Part shown: positions 1 to 11,429 of the stretch, one piece after another | Layout: the number at the start of each line of letters is the position of its first letter | Numbering within the stretch: the stretch's first letter is position 1 | Origin: Lunularia cruciata | Taxonomy: Eukaryota > Streptophyta > Marchantiopsida > Lunulariales > Lunulariaceae | Reading direction: 5' to 3' | DNA: 64,000 nt | Assembly (NCBI GenBank): GCA_948567375.1 | Contig: OX419762.1 | Span: forward strand, 39,289,034 to 39,353,033 | The notes under the pieces: generated by a model | The model's input: the letters and a program-made list of their open reading frames with translations, nothing else | What the model was told of the DNA's origin: nothing | Database searches by the model: none | Made by a program: the position numbers and the translations under genes

Positions 1-408
1 TAAACTTGCCCCTAATTGGATAGGACCTTTTGATGTCACCCAAATAGTCTCTCTTGTTGCTTATCGACTTGCTTTGCCTTGTCATATGCGCATCCATCAT
101 GTCTTTCATATTTCCAAGTTGAAACTCTTTGTTCCGAATCCCTCTTCTTTTTCCTCTCAAGTCTTACCTCCTCCTCCCCCTATCCCTATCAATGATCATG
201 AGGAGTACGAAGCTGATTGTATCCTTGCACGTCGCCACATCCAACAAGGATGCCGACAACCTACAGAGTACAAGGTCCTTAGGAAAGGGTATCCCCTTCA
301 TGAGTCACATGAGAACCTCTTTCTCACCTCCAAAATACATAGACAACCATCCAAGAGTTTGAAGCTTCAATGGCAACGAGGACATCACCACTTAGCAGTG
401 GGGGAAAA
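1..408 (+). pseudogene. Integrase C-terminus and chromodomain of a C-family Ty3/gypsy chromovirus (3' end of pol)
   Basis: The window opens inside a pol gene. The frame from base 2 reads KLAPNWIGPFDV, the typical C-terminal integrase fold of chromoviruses. HHVFHISKL and a proline-rich linker follow, then a chromodomain-like stretch (EYEADCILARRH ... YKVLRKGYP) at about 200-340. Family members usually have WKGY at that last position, so LRKGYP is a degraded copy. The reading shifts after about base 305. A purine-rich tract with a run of five G ends just before 409 and is the expected polypurine tract. The same segment occurs at 25329-25678 (plus) and 11868-12225 (minus). The 5' part of this element lies outside the window. 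Confidence 0.85.
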
Positions 409-826
409 TATAACAATATGGAGTTTAGCGATGTAGTTAGTAAGGCTAATGAAGTAGAGAATAAGCCAAATTAGCCTAAAATATTCTAGAAGCATCTAGG
501 AAGCTTCTTGGGAAGTTTCCCAACTAGTTAACTTGCACCCCAAGCAGGTAGCTTCTAGAAGGAAGCTTCAGGAAGCTTCTAACTAGCTTAGCTTACACGC
601 CAAGTAGATGGCTTCTAGAAGGAAGCTTCTTGAGAAGCTTCTTGGTTAACTTGGTTTGCACTCTAAGAAAACGGCTCAAGGAAGCTTCTTGAGAAGCTTC
701 TCAAGGGCCTTGTTTGTTACCTATAAATACCAAAGCCAAAGCTCATGCTAGGCATTTGTAGTTTTCCCTCATTCCCAATGTGAGTTTCCATTCTCCTATT
801 TCTCTCCTCGGTCTTGGTCTTTTACA
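409..826 (+). repeat. LTR of family C, copy 1 (3' LTR)
   Basis: About 418 bp starting TATAACAATATGG and ending CTTTTACA, directly after the polypurine tract of the pol remnant to its left. It matches 11430-11855 and 16772-17196 (both reversed) and 25679-26173. A TATA box (CTATAAATAC) lies at 721-730. The 240 bp upstream of it are packed with GAAGCTTC and TTCTAGAAG blocks, which have the spacing of heat-shock elements. No primer-binding site follows 826, so this is a 3' or solo LTR and not the start of a new element. Confidence 0.85.
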
Positions 827-2334
827 CTAATCCTCTAACATAGCAGCAATAGAAGTTTGCCAACCCAAGGAATGCTCACACTCTGCTCATATTTGTAGGC
901 CAAGGAATACATGGAATAGCCCAAAAGAACTATGTTGTGAAAAACGTAACCAAAAACTGCAACCCTTAACAATAACCTTTGCAAGTATCCCACCAAGTGC
1001 CAACTCTACCAAATGCTAACACCACCAAGTTCCAACACCACCAACTAAACATCACTGACTTATGTAGCTCTAACTACGACAAGTACACTAGGAGAAAGAG
1101 CAACCTATAACCTATCATCACAACACGCACTCTCACGGTATGCAAGTCATCACTTCCTACTTCACCAAAGAGAAACATAGGTGGTGGTCTGACTAGTCAT
1201 CACTCCAACCTCACTACCAAGAGCACACCAAAGCACCAACACTCTAAATTCACCACACCTCACACAAACATGGTGCATAAACATGAAGTAGAGAATGGAG
1301 GGAGTCTAATCACAAGAAGGCTAAACAAAAACCCTTCATCTCATAAATCAACATTGGATTGACTCTACCACACTTTGGCATTTGATATAATTGGAGTACC
1401 TATCTACTTCTTGAGCTACAAGGATCATCAAGAATGAGATCAAAGTTATTCTTGCCAAAAATTGACATAAATCCTTCACAAAATCTGACATAAATTTAAC
1501 ATAAATCTGACATAAAATCTAACATAAATCCCTAAAGTTGATTGATCGTTAAATCCTCTATTAACTCTTCATTTGAGCCAAATTGGAAAGATGGAGATTG
1601 TCAAATATCTAATTTGTGAGAATGTGTTCCCAACTCCACCTTCAATTTCACTTTCTGAGCTCAACTTGCAACAAATTGGTCTTGTGTTCACCTCTTAAGC
1701 TCAAAATCACACCTACCGCTTGAAATCAACTCTCTATGGCTCCAAATTTGGCCAATGGTTCCAAACACAATCACTCCTAGAGAAATCAGAACTACAATCA
1801 AGATATCATGATCCACCTAGCTTGGAGATACCACCACCACCCTCAATTCTTGCACTTGATTTCCCCCTGACTCTGACGTCTCTATTGTAATTAATTTGTT
1901 CACACAACTCAAATTACACTCAATCAAATCAGTACTTGATCTATCACTCAATAATCTATCAACAACTAGACATTGATTATAGTCAATCCACACCCACTCT
2001 AGCTAAGAGACTCCAGGTGGCACTCATTGGCTTTCTCTCCACTCTAGCCAAGAACTCAAAGGCTCAACAATAGAGAAGTGAGGTCTTTGGAGCTGCACTT
2101 TTAGGGCATACTCTTAATTTTGACCTAGCTCTCACCCCAATGGTCTTACTAATAGCACACCTGGCGGTGCAAATGGTACAAATGATGGTGGGTCTCACCA
2201 TGTAGTCAATACTCCAAACACAAGATCTGACCGTCAAAAAGTAATCTAAGAGTAACTACCAAAATACCTCTAACTACTATCACTGCTACTCCAATGTCCA
2301 AGCAATCTAGATGCAAAGCTACAAATGGCATGAC
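827..2334. other. Non-coding stretch without recognised gene
   Basis: AT-rich, with many short CACCAACAC/CCAACTC-like blocks around 970-1260. Stop codons are frequent in all frames. I recognise no retrotransposon domain or RNA gene here. It is probably decayed repeat DNA that lay between two C-family copies. Confidence 0.5.
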
Positions 2335-3245
2335 ATGCAAGAAGGCCAAGTGTGCCTTTGCGTAAAAGGAAGTGATCTTCTTGGGTCACAAGATCTCATC
2401 AGAGGGGATCAAGATAGAAGAGGAGAAAAATCAAAACCATTAGTAATTGGCCTACTCCAAAGGAAACCACATAGGTGGGGCATTTAATGGATTGGAAAGT
2501 TTTTACCGTCGATTCATCCACTACTATGCTCATATGGTAGCACCATTAACCAATCTCTTGGGAAAGAACTCAAGCTTTCAATGGACCACCAAGCACAAAG
2601 AAGCATTCCAAAAGTTGAAAGATCCATTCTTCAACCTTATGACCCTCAACTACCTTATGTGGTTGATTTTGATGCTTCTAACTTTGCCATTGAAACTATA
2701 TTGCAGTAGGAATTTCTAGATGGGTTACATCTCATTGCCTTTGTGTCTCATTGACTAAAAAATACAAAAATGAATTAATCTATTTAAGATTGAGAACAAC
2801 TAGCAATGATAAATGCCACCAAGGTTTGGAGACATTATCTCTTGGAGAAACAAGTGATCATGCAAACCTATCACAAAGTCTTGTTGCAAACATTACATTT
2901 GTAGCACATTAAGAGTTAAAATCATTGATGGGAGGAACAACTATAATTTTTTGACATCAAACTTGAGTTCAAACCTGGTTGGTTCCATGTCATCCCTGAT
3001 GCCCTATCATAATAACCTGATTTGAAGTCTCTTCCTCTCATCACAATTGCAATTATGATAGTATCAATAGACTCCAAAGTCCAAATCTAGTTTATGACAA
3101 CTTTACAACATGATCTTTTCTTTTAGATTGTACAAGGTCATCTTGCAACATGAAACAAGGAGTATAACACCTTCTCCTTCATAAAAGTCCTTCTATTCTA
3201 TGAGAATTGGATCTATGTTCCAATCAAGGGTGATCTATGACTTAT
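2335..3245 (+). pseudogene. RT end and RNase H fragment of element C1 (C-family chromovirus), left piece
   Basis: The segment starts with the post-catalytic part of reverse transcriptase (FLGHKISSEGIKIEE at about 2375-2425). It continues with SFYRRFIHYYAHMVAPLTNLL and FQWTTKHKEAFQKLK (about 2490-2620), the classic RT/RNase H connection. After about 2625 the frame shifts, because the expected YDPQLPYVVDFD is read in another frame. Later pieces carry the RNase H core and the linker to integrase, with several stops. The homology stops abruptly at 3245, where an A-family LTR begins. It resumes at about 17505 with the integrase zinc-binding region, so this is the left half of an element split by insertion E. 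Confidence 0.8.
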
Positions 3246-3838
3246 TGTAATACCAATAGCTAGATATATTATCTAGAGGTGAAAATTGGCTTCGTAACAT
3301 CTAGAAGGATTTCAGTTATGAGGAGTTAGGTAGATTAGATAGAGATGTCACTAAAAGAATACTTCTACTAATAGAGTAGGAGCTAAAAATAGTCTTAAAA
3401 CTTTAGAGCCAATTTTGAAGACCTAAATAGATGAATTAGGCCGAAAAAATATATAGTTCATTCCCCTAAGATTGAAAAGGTTTGCATTTCCTCCCCCTTG
3501 TTTATCTCATTGAGCCCTTTCCAATGGTACCTTACCCATGCAATTTTGAGATTCATACAAGCAGATTCTCTAAAGATTCCTTTTAGTCAAAGCTTGGTGA
3601 CCAACCTGATAGGACCAAAATTGACATGTGACCATGCATACAATAAATCTAAGGGTAGAGCTTACTGCTAGGTCACCAATCCATGTATCTAATCCAAGGG
3701 TGGAGCTTCCTTTGAAGGACTCCTCTTTGCTATATAATGAAGTCAAGGTGCTCCTTTGGGGCATCAGGATATTGAGTATAAAGCTATGTTTATTCTCTGG
3801 TATTTCTCTTAAGGTCTCTTATCATTGAGAGATAAAAA
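3246..3838 (+). repeat. 5' LTR-A of element E
   Basis: About 593 bp starting TGTAATACCAATAGC. It is homologous to 17206-17503, 18541-19138, 41305-41891 and, reversed, to 19232-19432 plus 24950-25328. A TATA-like box (CTATATAATG) sits at about 3729-3738. The end lies immediately before a primer-binding site, which fixes this copy as a 5' LTR. Confidence 0.85.
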
Positions 3839-3850
3839 TGGTATCAGAGT
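3839..3850 (+). promoter_or_regulatory. Primer-binding site (initiator tRNA-Met type) of element E
   Basis: TGGTATCAGAGT directly follows the LTR. The usual plant retrotransposon site complementary to the 3' end of tRNA-iMet is TGGTATCAGAGC, so 11 of 12 bases agree. Confidence 0.85.
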
Positions 3851-6240
3851 AGGTGTTTCAATCCAAGAGAGTGGAGCACCAATTGCTTAAGAATATAGGC
3901 TAATGAGACTGAGTAATTTTGAGGAGAGAAATCATAATGCAATGAATAGATTAGGAGGATGTTAGAGAGAGGATAGGATGAGGCTCCAAGAGGATAATAT
4001 CCAGCACCTTGCTTTCTATTCTTGCACTTGTTCCTTATCAAGATTATGTACATCTAGCATGAGCAAGTGAGAGTATATCTCATTTTCCAGTTTGGAATAG
4101 AGTTCATGGATATAGTGATGAATTCACCAAACCCAATGATTTTGCCTATGGTGATCTACAATAAAGAGTGGGATTTGATGATCTATATTTTTTTGTGATG
4201 GGTCTGAATATACCAAATTGTCTCCCTTTTAACACTCAAGTAGAAATCCATTATATGGTTAGATTGAAAGTAATGTTTAGGGATTCCAAAGTCCACAATT
4301 TTGGTGAGGATATTATCAATGAGTGATAGCTTCTGAAGTCCCAATGGTAGTCCCAATAATTCATACTCCCTCTTGACTGATCATATTAACCATCTATTGA
4401 AGTAGCTTTGAATCCCAATCATCAAAATCTGGTTTATTAAGAGTGGCCAGAGGATTTTGTGATGCAGCACTTCCACTAGTAGCAAATTTTGAATGCTCAA
4501 AAAAACCACTACATGTGGCCCTTGGTGGCAATTTTGCTAGCATTCATGGCTGCTTCCAACCATCGGAAGTAGCAATTGAGTAGTTGTTATGTGTAGGAAT
4601 CATGGATCCACAATTGCAAGAGTTGATGCAAGGAATGCAAGGATGTTGAACAAGTTTTGGGAGATCAAGATGACCATGGAGGCATTGCAAAGTCAAGTAT
4701 GTATCTTCAGGAATGATCAGGCAATGCACAAAGGAGAATCATCTCAAAACCCAATACCAATGGCTGAAGTACATGGATAGTCACTCATGTCGATGACACC
4801 CACTCCAATCAACAATAAAGCCATATTGTTACTACGGATGAAGAAGATATGCAATATCAAGCCTTACAAGAGACAATGGTCCATAGGAGTAGTGGAGAAT
4901 TGGATTTCAAGAATGACTCAATACTTTTGATTGTTCATCATTGAGATCACCAATCTCCCCACAAGCATGTCCACATGTGGGTCACATGGTAGGATGTTTG
5001 GTAACAATCAGTGTTGGCAAAAGGAAGAGAGGTCACTTGGACAGGCAAGCAAGAAGAGCTCTTGAAGAACTTCCAATTCGTGGATTCTATGCAGATTACT
5101 TGAACTTGACTATGGAAGTTGAAGCAATAGAACAGAATACAAGAGTATGTGGAAGCATTCCTTGATCTATAGGTTGCAATAACTAATATGAGTCCAGCAA
5201 AAGCGCTAGATAATCTCAAAAAAGGGTTAAAAGAGAAAATTTGCCTACAAGTAATGGTACAAAACCTTTGCACAATTTTGAAGCCCTTGCTTGTGCTCAA
5301 AGAATAGCATGGGTGTTTGGAGGAGATGAAAGGGTAGTCCTGACTCAACATAATTGAGCCAAAACATAACACTTTGATGGACGAGTTCTTATGAGATTGG
5401 GCAACATTTGGTTCCAAGAACAAGGAGCACAATCACTCCAAGAAGAATAAGGATGGCTCATATAATGCCTCTCCCTAAGGTCTCGTATCTTGTCAGTTTT
5501 TTTTTTAAATCATCTGTTCTTTTCCCTTTTTTGTCTGATAGTCCAAGGGCCCTGTCTAACAAACAAAGTCTCACTTTGGGAGCCTTTGAACCCAAGCCTT
5601 CAAACCCTTCCAATCAGACATTTTCTAGCTTCGTCGCCGGCCCTACAAAAAAGGCTACGGAAAAGAAAACCCAAATTTTTCTAGGTTCAAAGGGAAAGGG
5701 GAGCGGGCTGCAGCCCGCCCCAGCCCATTGAGTTGAAGTTCTATCTAATCATGATCCTTATAGAGTCCTTTTGGGTGATCCCTAGGTTTCACATTTGTTT
5801 CAGCAAAAAGCCTAGTGGATTATAGCATGCTGCTAAATAGACGTTGTCCGCAATGGCTAAAAAACAAATTAAACTTCATATGTTTGCATCAAGATATAAA
5901 GTTTGTCACCAAATTTTAGAAAATGTTTGGAAGACCAAAAAACTTAAGAAAGAAGAGATGGGGTTCCATGAGGAGAAGGAACTCAAGTAGAACAACATTG
6001 TTGTTATAATTACAACCAAGTTGGTACCTAACTATCAATTGTTGTACTCATTTTCCTAATGGCCCTTGGCCTACATACATGCAATCTTTGAACAACATGG
6101 AGAGATGAATTGAAGAAGAGGATGTGGAAATCACATCGGAAAACAAAGATTGCTAGTAAAGCCTTACTCACTTAATGGAGAAGTGAGGGAAGGAAGAGGA
6201 CAAGTGCACAAAGATTGAGGAAGACAAACTCACAACTGAT
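3851..6240 (+). pseudogene. gag remnants of element E
   Basis: The leader and gag region is heavily broken. Around 4590-4780 a helical stretch (ARNARMLNKFWEIKMTMEALQ) resembles the coiled N-terminal part of plant gypsy gag. Later pieces near 5200-5330 and 5870-6060 fit the capsid. At about 6000 the frame CYNYNQVG looks like a ruined CCHC zinc knuckle (expected CxxCxxxGHxxxxC). A base-composition outlier at 5488-5727 interrupts gag. No intact start or long frame survives. Confidence 0.55.
5488..5727. other. GC-rich segment of different composition inside gag
   Basis: About 240 bp with a T-run, a pyrimidine tract, CCGGCCC and a perfect 16-bp palindrome GCGGGCTGCAGCCCGC at 5703-5718. It sits between two AT-rich gag pieces. 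It contributes most of an open frame of 107 codons (5408-5731) that has no recognisable domain. It may be a short non-autonomous insertion (SINE-like). I see no convincing target duplication, and the identity is unknown. Confidence 0.4.
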
Positions 6241-8092
6241 TGTCATAAATGGGATCCTAAAAGGCAATTAGGTGAGAGTATTGATAGATCCTAGACCACA
6301 AAGAACTTCTCGTCTTGCTTTGTTGCAATAAGGTTGGGCATGGATCTAGAGAAGGATGAGAATGAAGAAGTAGAATTACCTAATAGGTAGATAGAGAGGA
6401 TTGAGTTGTTACTTAGAGAGGCAACACTCTCTATAGGAGAGTATTAGGAAAAAATTGAGTGGCAAGTGATACAATTAGCTCATTATCATGCAATTTTAGG
6501 TATACCATGGATGGAGTGCTACAACCCACGCTCAATTGGAGGAAGAAAGTAGTGAGAACTCACCAATGGAAGATCATTGGGGTTAAAGAGAGAGCACATA
6601 TGCAAGAATACCTCTCTATGTTATAGGGACAACAATTATTTATAAGACAAACAGATGTTTCATGGGCTTAATAAGAGAAGTCCAGAGTGCACAAATCAAT
6701 AGACAAGTTCCTGAGAAATTGAAAGATATGGTCAATGAGTTTCAAGATATCTTCTTGGATGACCTACCTTCAAGATTACCACCAAAATAGAGTGTAGATC
6801 ATGAAATCAAGATAATTCCTAAGAAGTCACCTCCTTGTAAGGCCCCATATTGTCTATCACCTCATGAGTTGAAGGAGTGTAAGGCTTATATCAAGGACAT
6901 GCTACAAAAGGGTTTATCTAGCCTATCATATCACCATATGGGGCTTTGGTCTTGGTTATGAAGAAAAAAGATGGTACAATATGCATGTCCATTGACTATT
7001 GATGCCTAAATCAACAAACGGTGAAGAAAAAATGCCCCTTACTCTACATAAATGACTTGTTTGATCAACTCAATAGGGCAAGACATTTCACCAAACTTGA
7101 TCTACAGAGCGGTTACAACCAAATCTAGATTGTAGAGGAAGACTTCCACAATACTACCTTTCAAGCAAGGCAGGGCCACTTTGAGTACCTAATGATGCCA
7201 ATGGGCCTCACCATGCACCCGCCACTTTCATGAGTTTGATGAATGATATATTTTTTCCATACTTGGATAAATTTTTTATCATTTTCCTAGATAACATCCT
7301 TGTCTATAATAGGACAATGATTGAACACAAGCAAGATTTGCGAGAAGTCTTCCAGATTCTATGATAGAATCAATTATACGCCAAAATCTCAAAGTGCAAG
7401 TTTGGCAAGTCTTAAATAGACTACTTGGGGCATAGAGTAAGTGCATAAGGTATCTAAGTGTTGATAGATAAAATAGAGATCATTCAAAAATGGAGCACTC
7501 TAAAGGACTAGGCTCAACTCAAGACTTTCTTAGGGTTGATGGGGTTCTATTGTTGATTTTTCAAGGACTTCTCCAAGGTTGCATAGCCTTTGACGGCACT
7601 ACTTGGTAAGCAAAAGAAGTGGATTTAGCAAACCGCACTTGCTCTTCCAGGAATTGAAAGATGCATTACTATATACACCAATCTTGAAATGGTATGACCT
7701 AAAATGGCCAATTAAGTTGGCTATAGATGCATCAAGCATAGGCAATAAGAGCAATCCTGCAACAAGAATGGTATGATAGATGACATCCAATTGTATATTT
7801 CTCTTAAAATTTATTATTGGCAAAATGCAACTATCACACCACCAAACAAGAAGAGTTGACCATTGTCCTTGCAACCAAGCATTGGAAGCACTATCTTGGC
7901 AAGAAAGCATTTGTAGTGAAGAAAGATCACAATTCTTTAGTCTACCTTGAGACATAAAAAGATCTATCTTGTTGATAGATTTAGTAGGTGGAGTAGAGAA
8001 AAAGGTTCAATATGACAATCATATATGTGGAAGGCAAGAACTTGCAAATCATTTACTCAAATGCCTATGACAAATAATCTAGTGGTAGAGGT
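6240..8092 (+). pseudogene. Protease, reverse transcriptase and RNase H of element E
   Basis: The end of the aspartic protease is visible near 6485-6530 (AILGIPWMECYNP). RT motifs follow: LDLQSGYNQI near 7095-7130, [18 protein letters not shown] near 7155-7215, and the catalytic box at 7278-7310 reading FLDNILVYN. The family has Y/F-x-D-D there, so the second catalytic aspartate is Asn. LKTFLGLMGFY (about 7515-7550) and RNase H pieces run to about 8090. There are many in-frame stops and at least one frameshift after the GLT motif. The sequence stops between RNase H and the integrase zinc region, exactly where LTR-B is inserted. Confidence 0.85.
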
Positions 8093-9971
8093 TGTAGTAC
8101 CCACATTTTTTATTTTGGACGAGTTTTAAAAAAGAAGTGCCTTGCTGAAACCAAATTGAAAAGAAATGAAGAGAAACCTATGTTTTGATCAGGCTTGAGG
8201 AAGTCGACTTTGTATTAGAGGAAGAAGGACTTGGATTGGATTAAGACCCAAAGAAGCTTACTTTGTGTTAGAGGGAGAAGGAAGTCAGACACCAAAGGAG
8301 TGTTTCTTCACATCAAAATGAAGGTTACAAGTTATGATTACTGTAGAGGCCATATCTTAATGACAACAAGTCCAAATCATATGTGCTATATCTCGTTGGA
8401 AGCATCTTTTTTAGGGCTTTTTCTTGTCACCAAAATCGTTGACTTTGGAGGTTTCCAGCAGAAGTTACAAGCATTTGAAATTTTGGGAGTAGATGTATAG
8501 AGTAGTGTCTTGGGTTCATAGTACTTCAGGTCTATGTTCTTTGGGTCTCTACAACTTTGGGTTATAAGGGTTTGTTTCCTCATGACAAAGATGACTAAAT
8601 TTGAGGCAATCAGACCTCGGAGTGCAATGAAGGTGACTTCGGGAGTCTTGCTAGAGGGATTAGAGGAAGTGAGAGTAGTGAAAGACAATATTTAGGATAC
8701 CCACGACTTCAATTTTGGTTCTGATTGAAGATAGGATAGAATTAGAAGAGAATAGCAATAGTGAATAAACCCAAAGTGCAAGATCAAATAGTAAGTGTCT
8801 TTGGGTCAATTACATGAGCAATTAGGGGAAAGTGAGCTACAAATTGAAGGCATAGATAGTGTACCCATGCTTTCAATTACAATTCTTGATGAAGATATAG
8901 TAGAATTAGCAAAGGAATTGATAGTAGTTAGACCCAAAGTAAGAGAGGTAAGAGTGCAAGTGTCTTTGGATTAGTTATCAAAGGCATTAGAGAAGAGTGG
9001 GTCGAGAGATAAAGAGTTAGATAGATTACCCACTAGTGTAATTGTAATTCATAGTGAAGACGTAGAAGAAATAGTGGAGGATTTAGTAATATCAGATAGA
9101 CTTGAAGAAGGAGTAGTAAGTAAATTTACTTTGAGATTGGAACCCAAGGAGGAAGTAGACATCGGATTGGAGTAGTAATAGTTTTGAGATTTGAAGAGGC
9201 AGATATGAAGTGGTGCATTGTCATTTTGGATCTGCAGGTAGGAAGAGTTGTTGTAGAATGGTATAGTTGTTAGTAACTGACATTTGCTTCACTATTTAAG
9301 GGGAGCATTTGCAGTAAAATGTTGTTCAGTGCTCATAATTTCTGAGAATAGATAAAGCAAAGTGATGATTTTAGTGCTTATCATTTGAGCTTAATTTTAG
9401 GTATCAATTTTGTATTTGTGTTTGTGAGTATTGAGAGAATTTTGAAGTGCAAGTCAGTGTGTTTGTTGGATGTTGGATTCCATAGCCTTGATCTTCATTC
9501 TATGTGTTTGATCCTAAGTGAAGTGCAATCAGAGCAATGCCTTGACAGATCTAAGAGGAATTGTAGTGTTGGTAATATTTTGCATTTGTAAGTGCAGTGT
9601 AAAGTTGATATGAAGCAATTTTGATCAAGGAAGTTGTGCCTTTAGTGGAGAGGTGGAACACAATTCTGAGGCAAATTTGTTTTGCAATGAAGTGTTGTTT
9701 TTGGGAGAGCCTAAATCATCACAATCAAGATTGTTTGGAAAAATTTGATGGAGTTGTGATTAAGTGTGACAAATTGTTGTGACAAGACTGCAAGTCAGTG
9801 CTTGTTACTCTCTTCTGGGTGTGGTTTCTACCTGAGAGACTAAAGACGCAACCAAGAAGAACTGAGATTGTTATTTTGCTTTATATTTGACCAATTCTGA
9901 ATTGTATCTCTGCGGGAACAAACTTTACTTACTTGATTACCGCAAAAGTGATATTTATTGGGTTGTCACCA
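8093..9971 (+). repeat. Solo LTR of family B inserted in element E
   Basis: 1879 bp starting TGTAGTACCCAC and ending GGTTGTCACCA, flanked by a 4-bp repeat AGGT (8089-8092 and 9972-9975). Its start matches 19433 and 21207. Its last ~1.2 kb matches about 23860-24944, including a TATA-like ACTATTTAAG near 9290 and the final block containing AAGACGCAACCAAGAAG. It separates RNase H from integrase of one and the same element, so it is a later insertion whose internal part was lost by LTR-LTR recombination. Nothing in it codes for a recognisable protein. Confidence 0.75.
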
Positions 9972-11417
9972 AGGTCAAGATGAACCTTGAATTTTGGCCA
10001 AGGATTCTTGTTGCTATGAAAATTGACCCATAAATTGTAGGAGCTCAATCATCCAATGGCATCACCATTACCCAAGGACCCACTTTTTGTGATGGTAGAT
10101 TATAGATATCGTGTGATATGGACATTAGAACCACCATCCTAGTAGAATGTCATGATTTTGCTATTGCATGTCACGTTGGAGTGGACAAGACTTTGGATGC
10201 AACCAAATGCCATTAGTTTTGAGCAACAATATGATGGAGTATGTTTGAAGTTACCTACTTTGTCAACAAAATAAAACTTCTAATCAAGCTCATGTGTGAC
10301 TCCTTTAACCCCTTCTTACTTCTAGACAACATTGAGAATAGGTAAGCATGGATCTAGTTTGTAAATTGCCCAAGACCACCTTAGGGTTTGACTCCATTGT
10401 AGTATTTGCTGACCGACTCAACAAAATGGTTCATGTGTGTCCCACCACCAGGGACGTGACTACTCCACAATTAGCTTAATTGTACTTATGCAATCTTTTC
10501 TCACCATGTACTATCTCAAGTGCTCATCATTGATGGAGGCACTCAATTCACCAATTTGTTTTGGAGAACATTCTTTGGTTTGTTCAAACCCAAATTGGCC
10601 ATATCTATGGTTTACCATCCAGAGACCAATGGACAAAAAAAGCAATCTAATTGTGCTATTGAAGACGTGCTCTAGGGCTTCACCCTAGAGGAGCAAGAAA
10701 GGTGGGACATCTTACTCCCATTGGTGGAATTTTCATATAACAATTCAATGAATGCATCTACATAGGCCATACCATCTCTTCTTCATGTATGGAGAGCATT
10801 TTTTCACACCTTTGAGCTTGATGAAGATCCGCCTAGTGGATACCATGGTGGATATTGTCAACCCTATTGTTTCTAGAATCCAACAAGTGAAGAATGCCAA
10901 ACACAAGTTGCAGATTGCCCAAAATCAACAAAAATAGTATGCAAATGCACAATGTTGGCAGATGGAGTTCAATGTTGGAGAGCAAGTTTTGCTCTCAACA
11001 ACCAACCTCATGTTAGTTTGCTCTTGCAAGCTCAAACCTCATTTTATTGTACATTTTCCCATCCTTTGTCAAATCAAAGCAGTGGCCTATCACTTTGAGC
11101 TACCACCACACATGAAGATCCATCCAATATTCTATGTTTCCTTATTACACATATATGCATCCCAACCACCTCACTTTTCTTCCATATAAGAAATTTGACC
11201 TTGTCCAATACTCATTGATGATATGGTGGAATATGAAGTCAAATGTATTCTCCAAAAATGCTTTTTTGGTACTCGCCATCCGTATGTGGAATATCTTGTA
11301 CATTGGAAAGAGTACCCATTATATGAGGCAACATGGGAGCCAATAGCCAACTTGACCAATGCACCAATGTTAGTGAAATCTTTTGAGCAACAACTTTGTA
11401 ACAAGGACGTTGCATCT
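9972..11417 (+). pseudogene. Integrase and chromodomain of element E
   Basis: The zinc-binding region is visible near 10150-10215 (ACHVGVDKTLDATKC). The catalytic core follows in pieces: IIDGGTQFTNLFW near 10525-10565 (family consensus SDRG at the DDG position), VYHPETNGQ near 10605-10635, and EERWDILLPLVEFSYN to about 10740. The C-terminal domain at 10962-11160 contains FELPPHMKIHPIFYVSLL. The chromodomain at 11223-11400 reads VEYEVKCILQKC ... YLVHWKEYPLYEATWEP, with the conserved aromatic and acidic residues kept. A stop at 11418-11420 ends pol. Several earlier stops inactivate it. Confidence 0.85.
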
Positions 11418-11429
11418 TAAAAAGGAGGA
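11418..11429 (+). promoter_or_regulatory. Polypurine tract of element E
   Basis: An A/G-only run (AAAAAGGAGGA) follows the pol stop codon. The expected LTR-A start (TGTAATACC) is not adjacent. It reappears at 17206 after a similar AAGAGGTT. The reverse element C2 therefore landed in or next to this tract. Confidence 0.65.

Noticed and set aside
481-705. Repeated GAAGCTTC blocks considered as a CRISPR-like or satellite array
   Set aside because: No constant-length spacers. The blocks occur identically placed in four LTR copies of a eukaryotic retrotransposon.
827-900. Search for a primer-binding site after LTR-C copy 1, which would make it the 5' LTR of C1
   Set aside because: No TGGTAT-type site follows the LTR end, and the first C1 homology only starts near 2335.
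4947-5432. Minus-strand frame of 161 codons
   Set aside because: Antisense to gag remnants of element E, with no domain and low-complexity composition; a chance frame.
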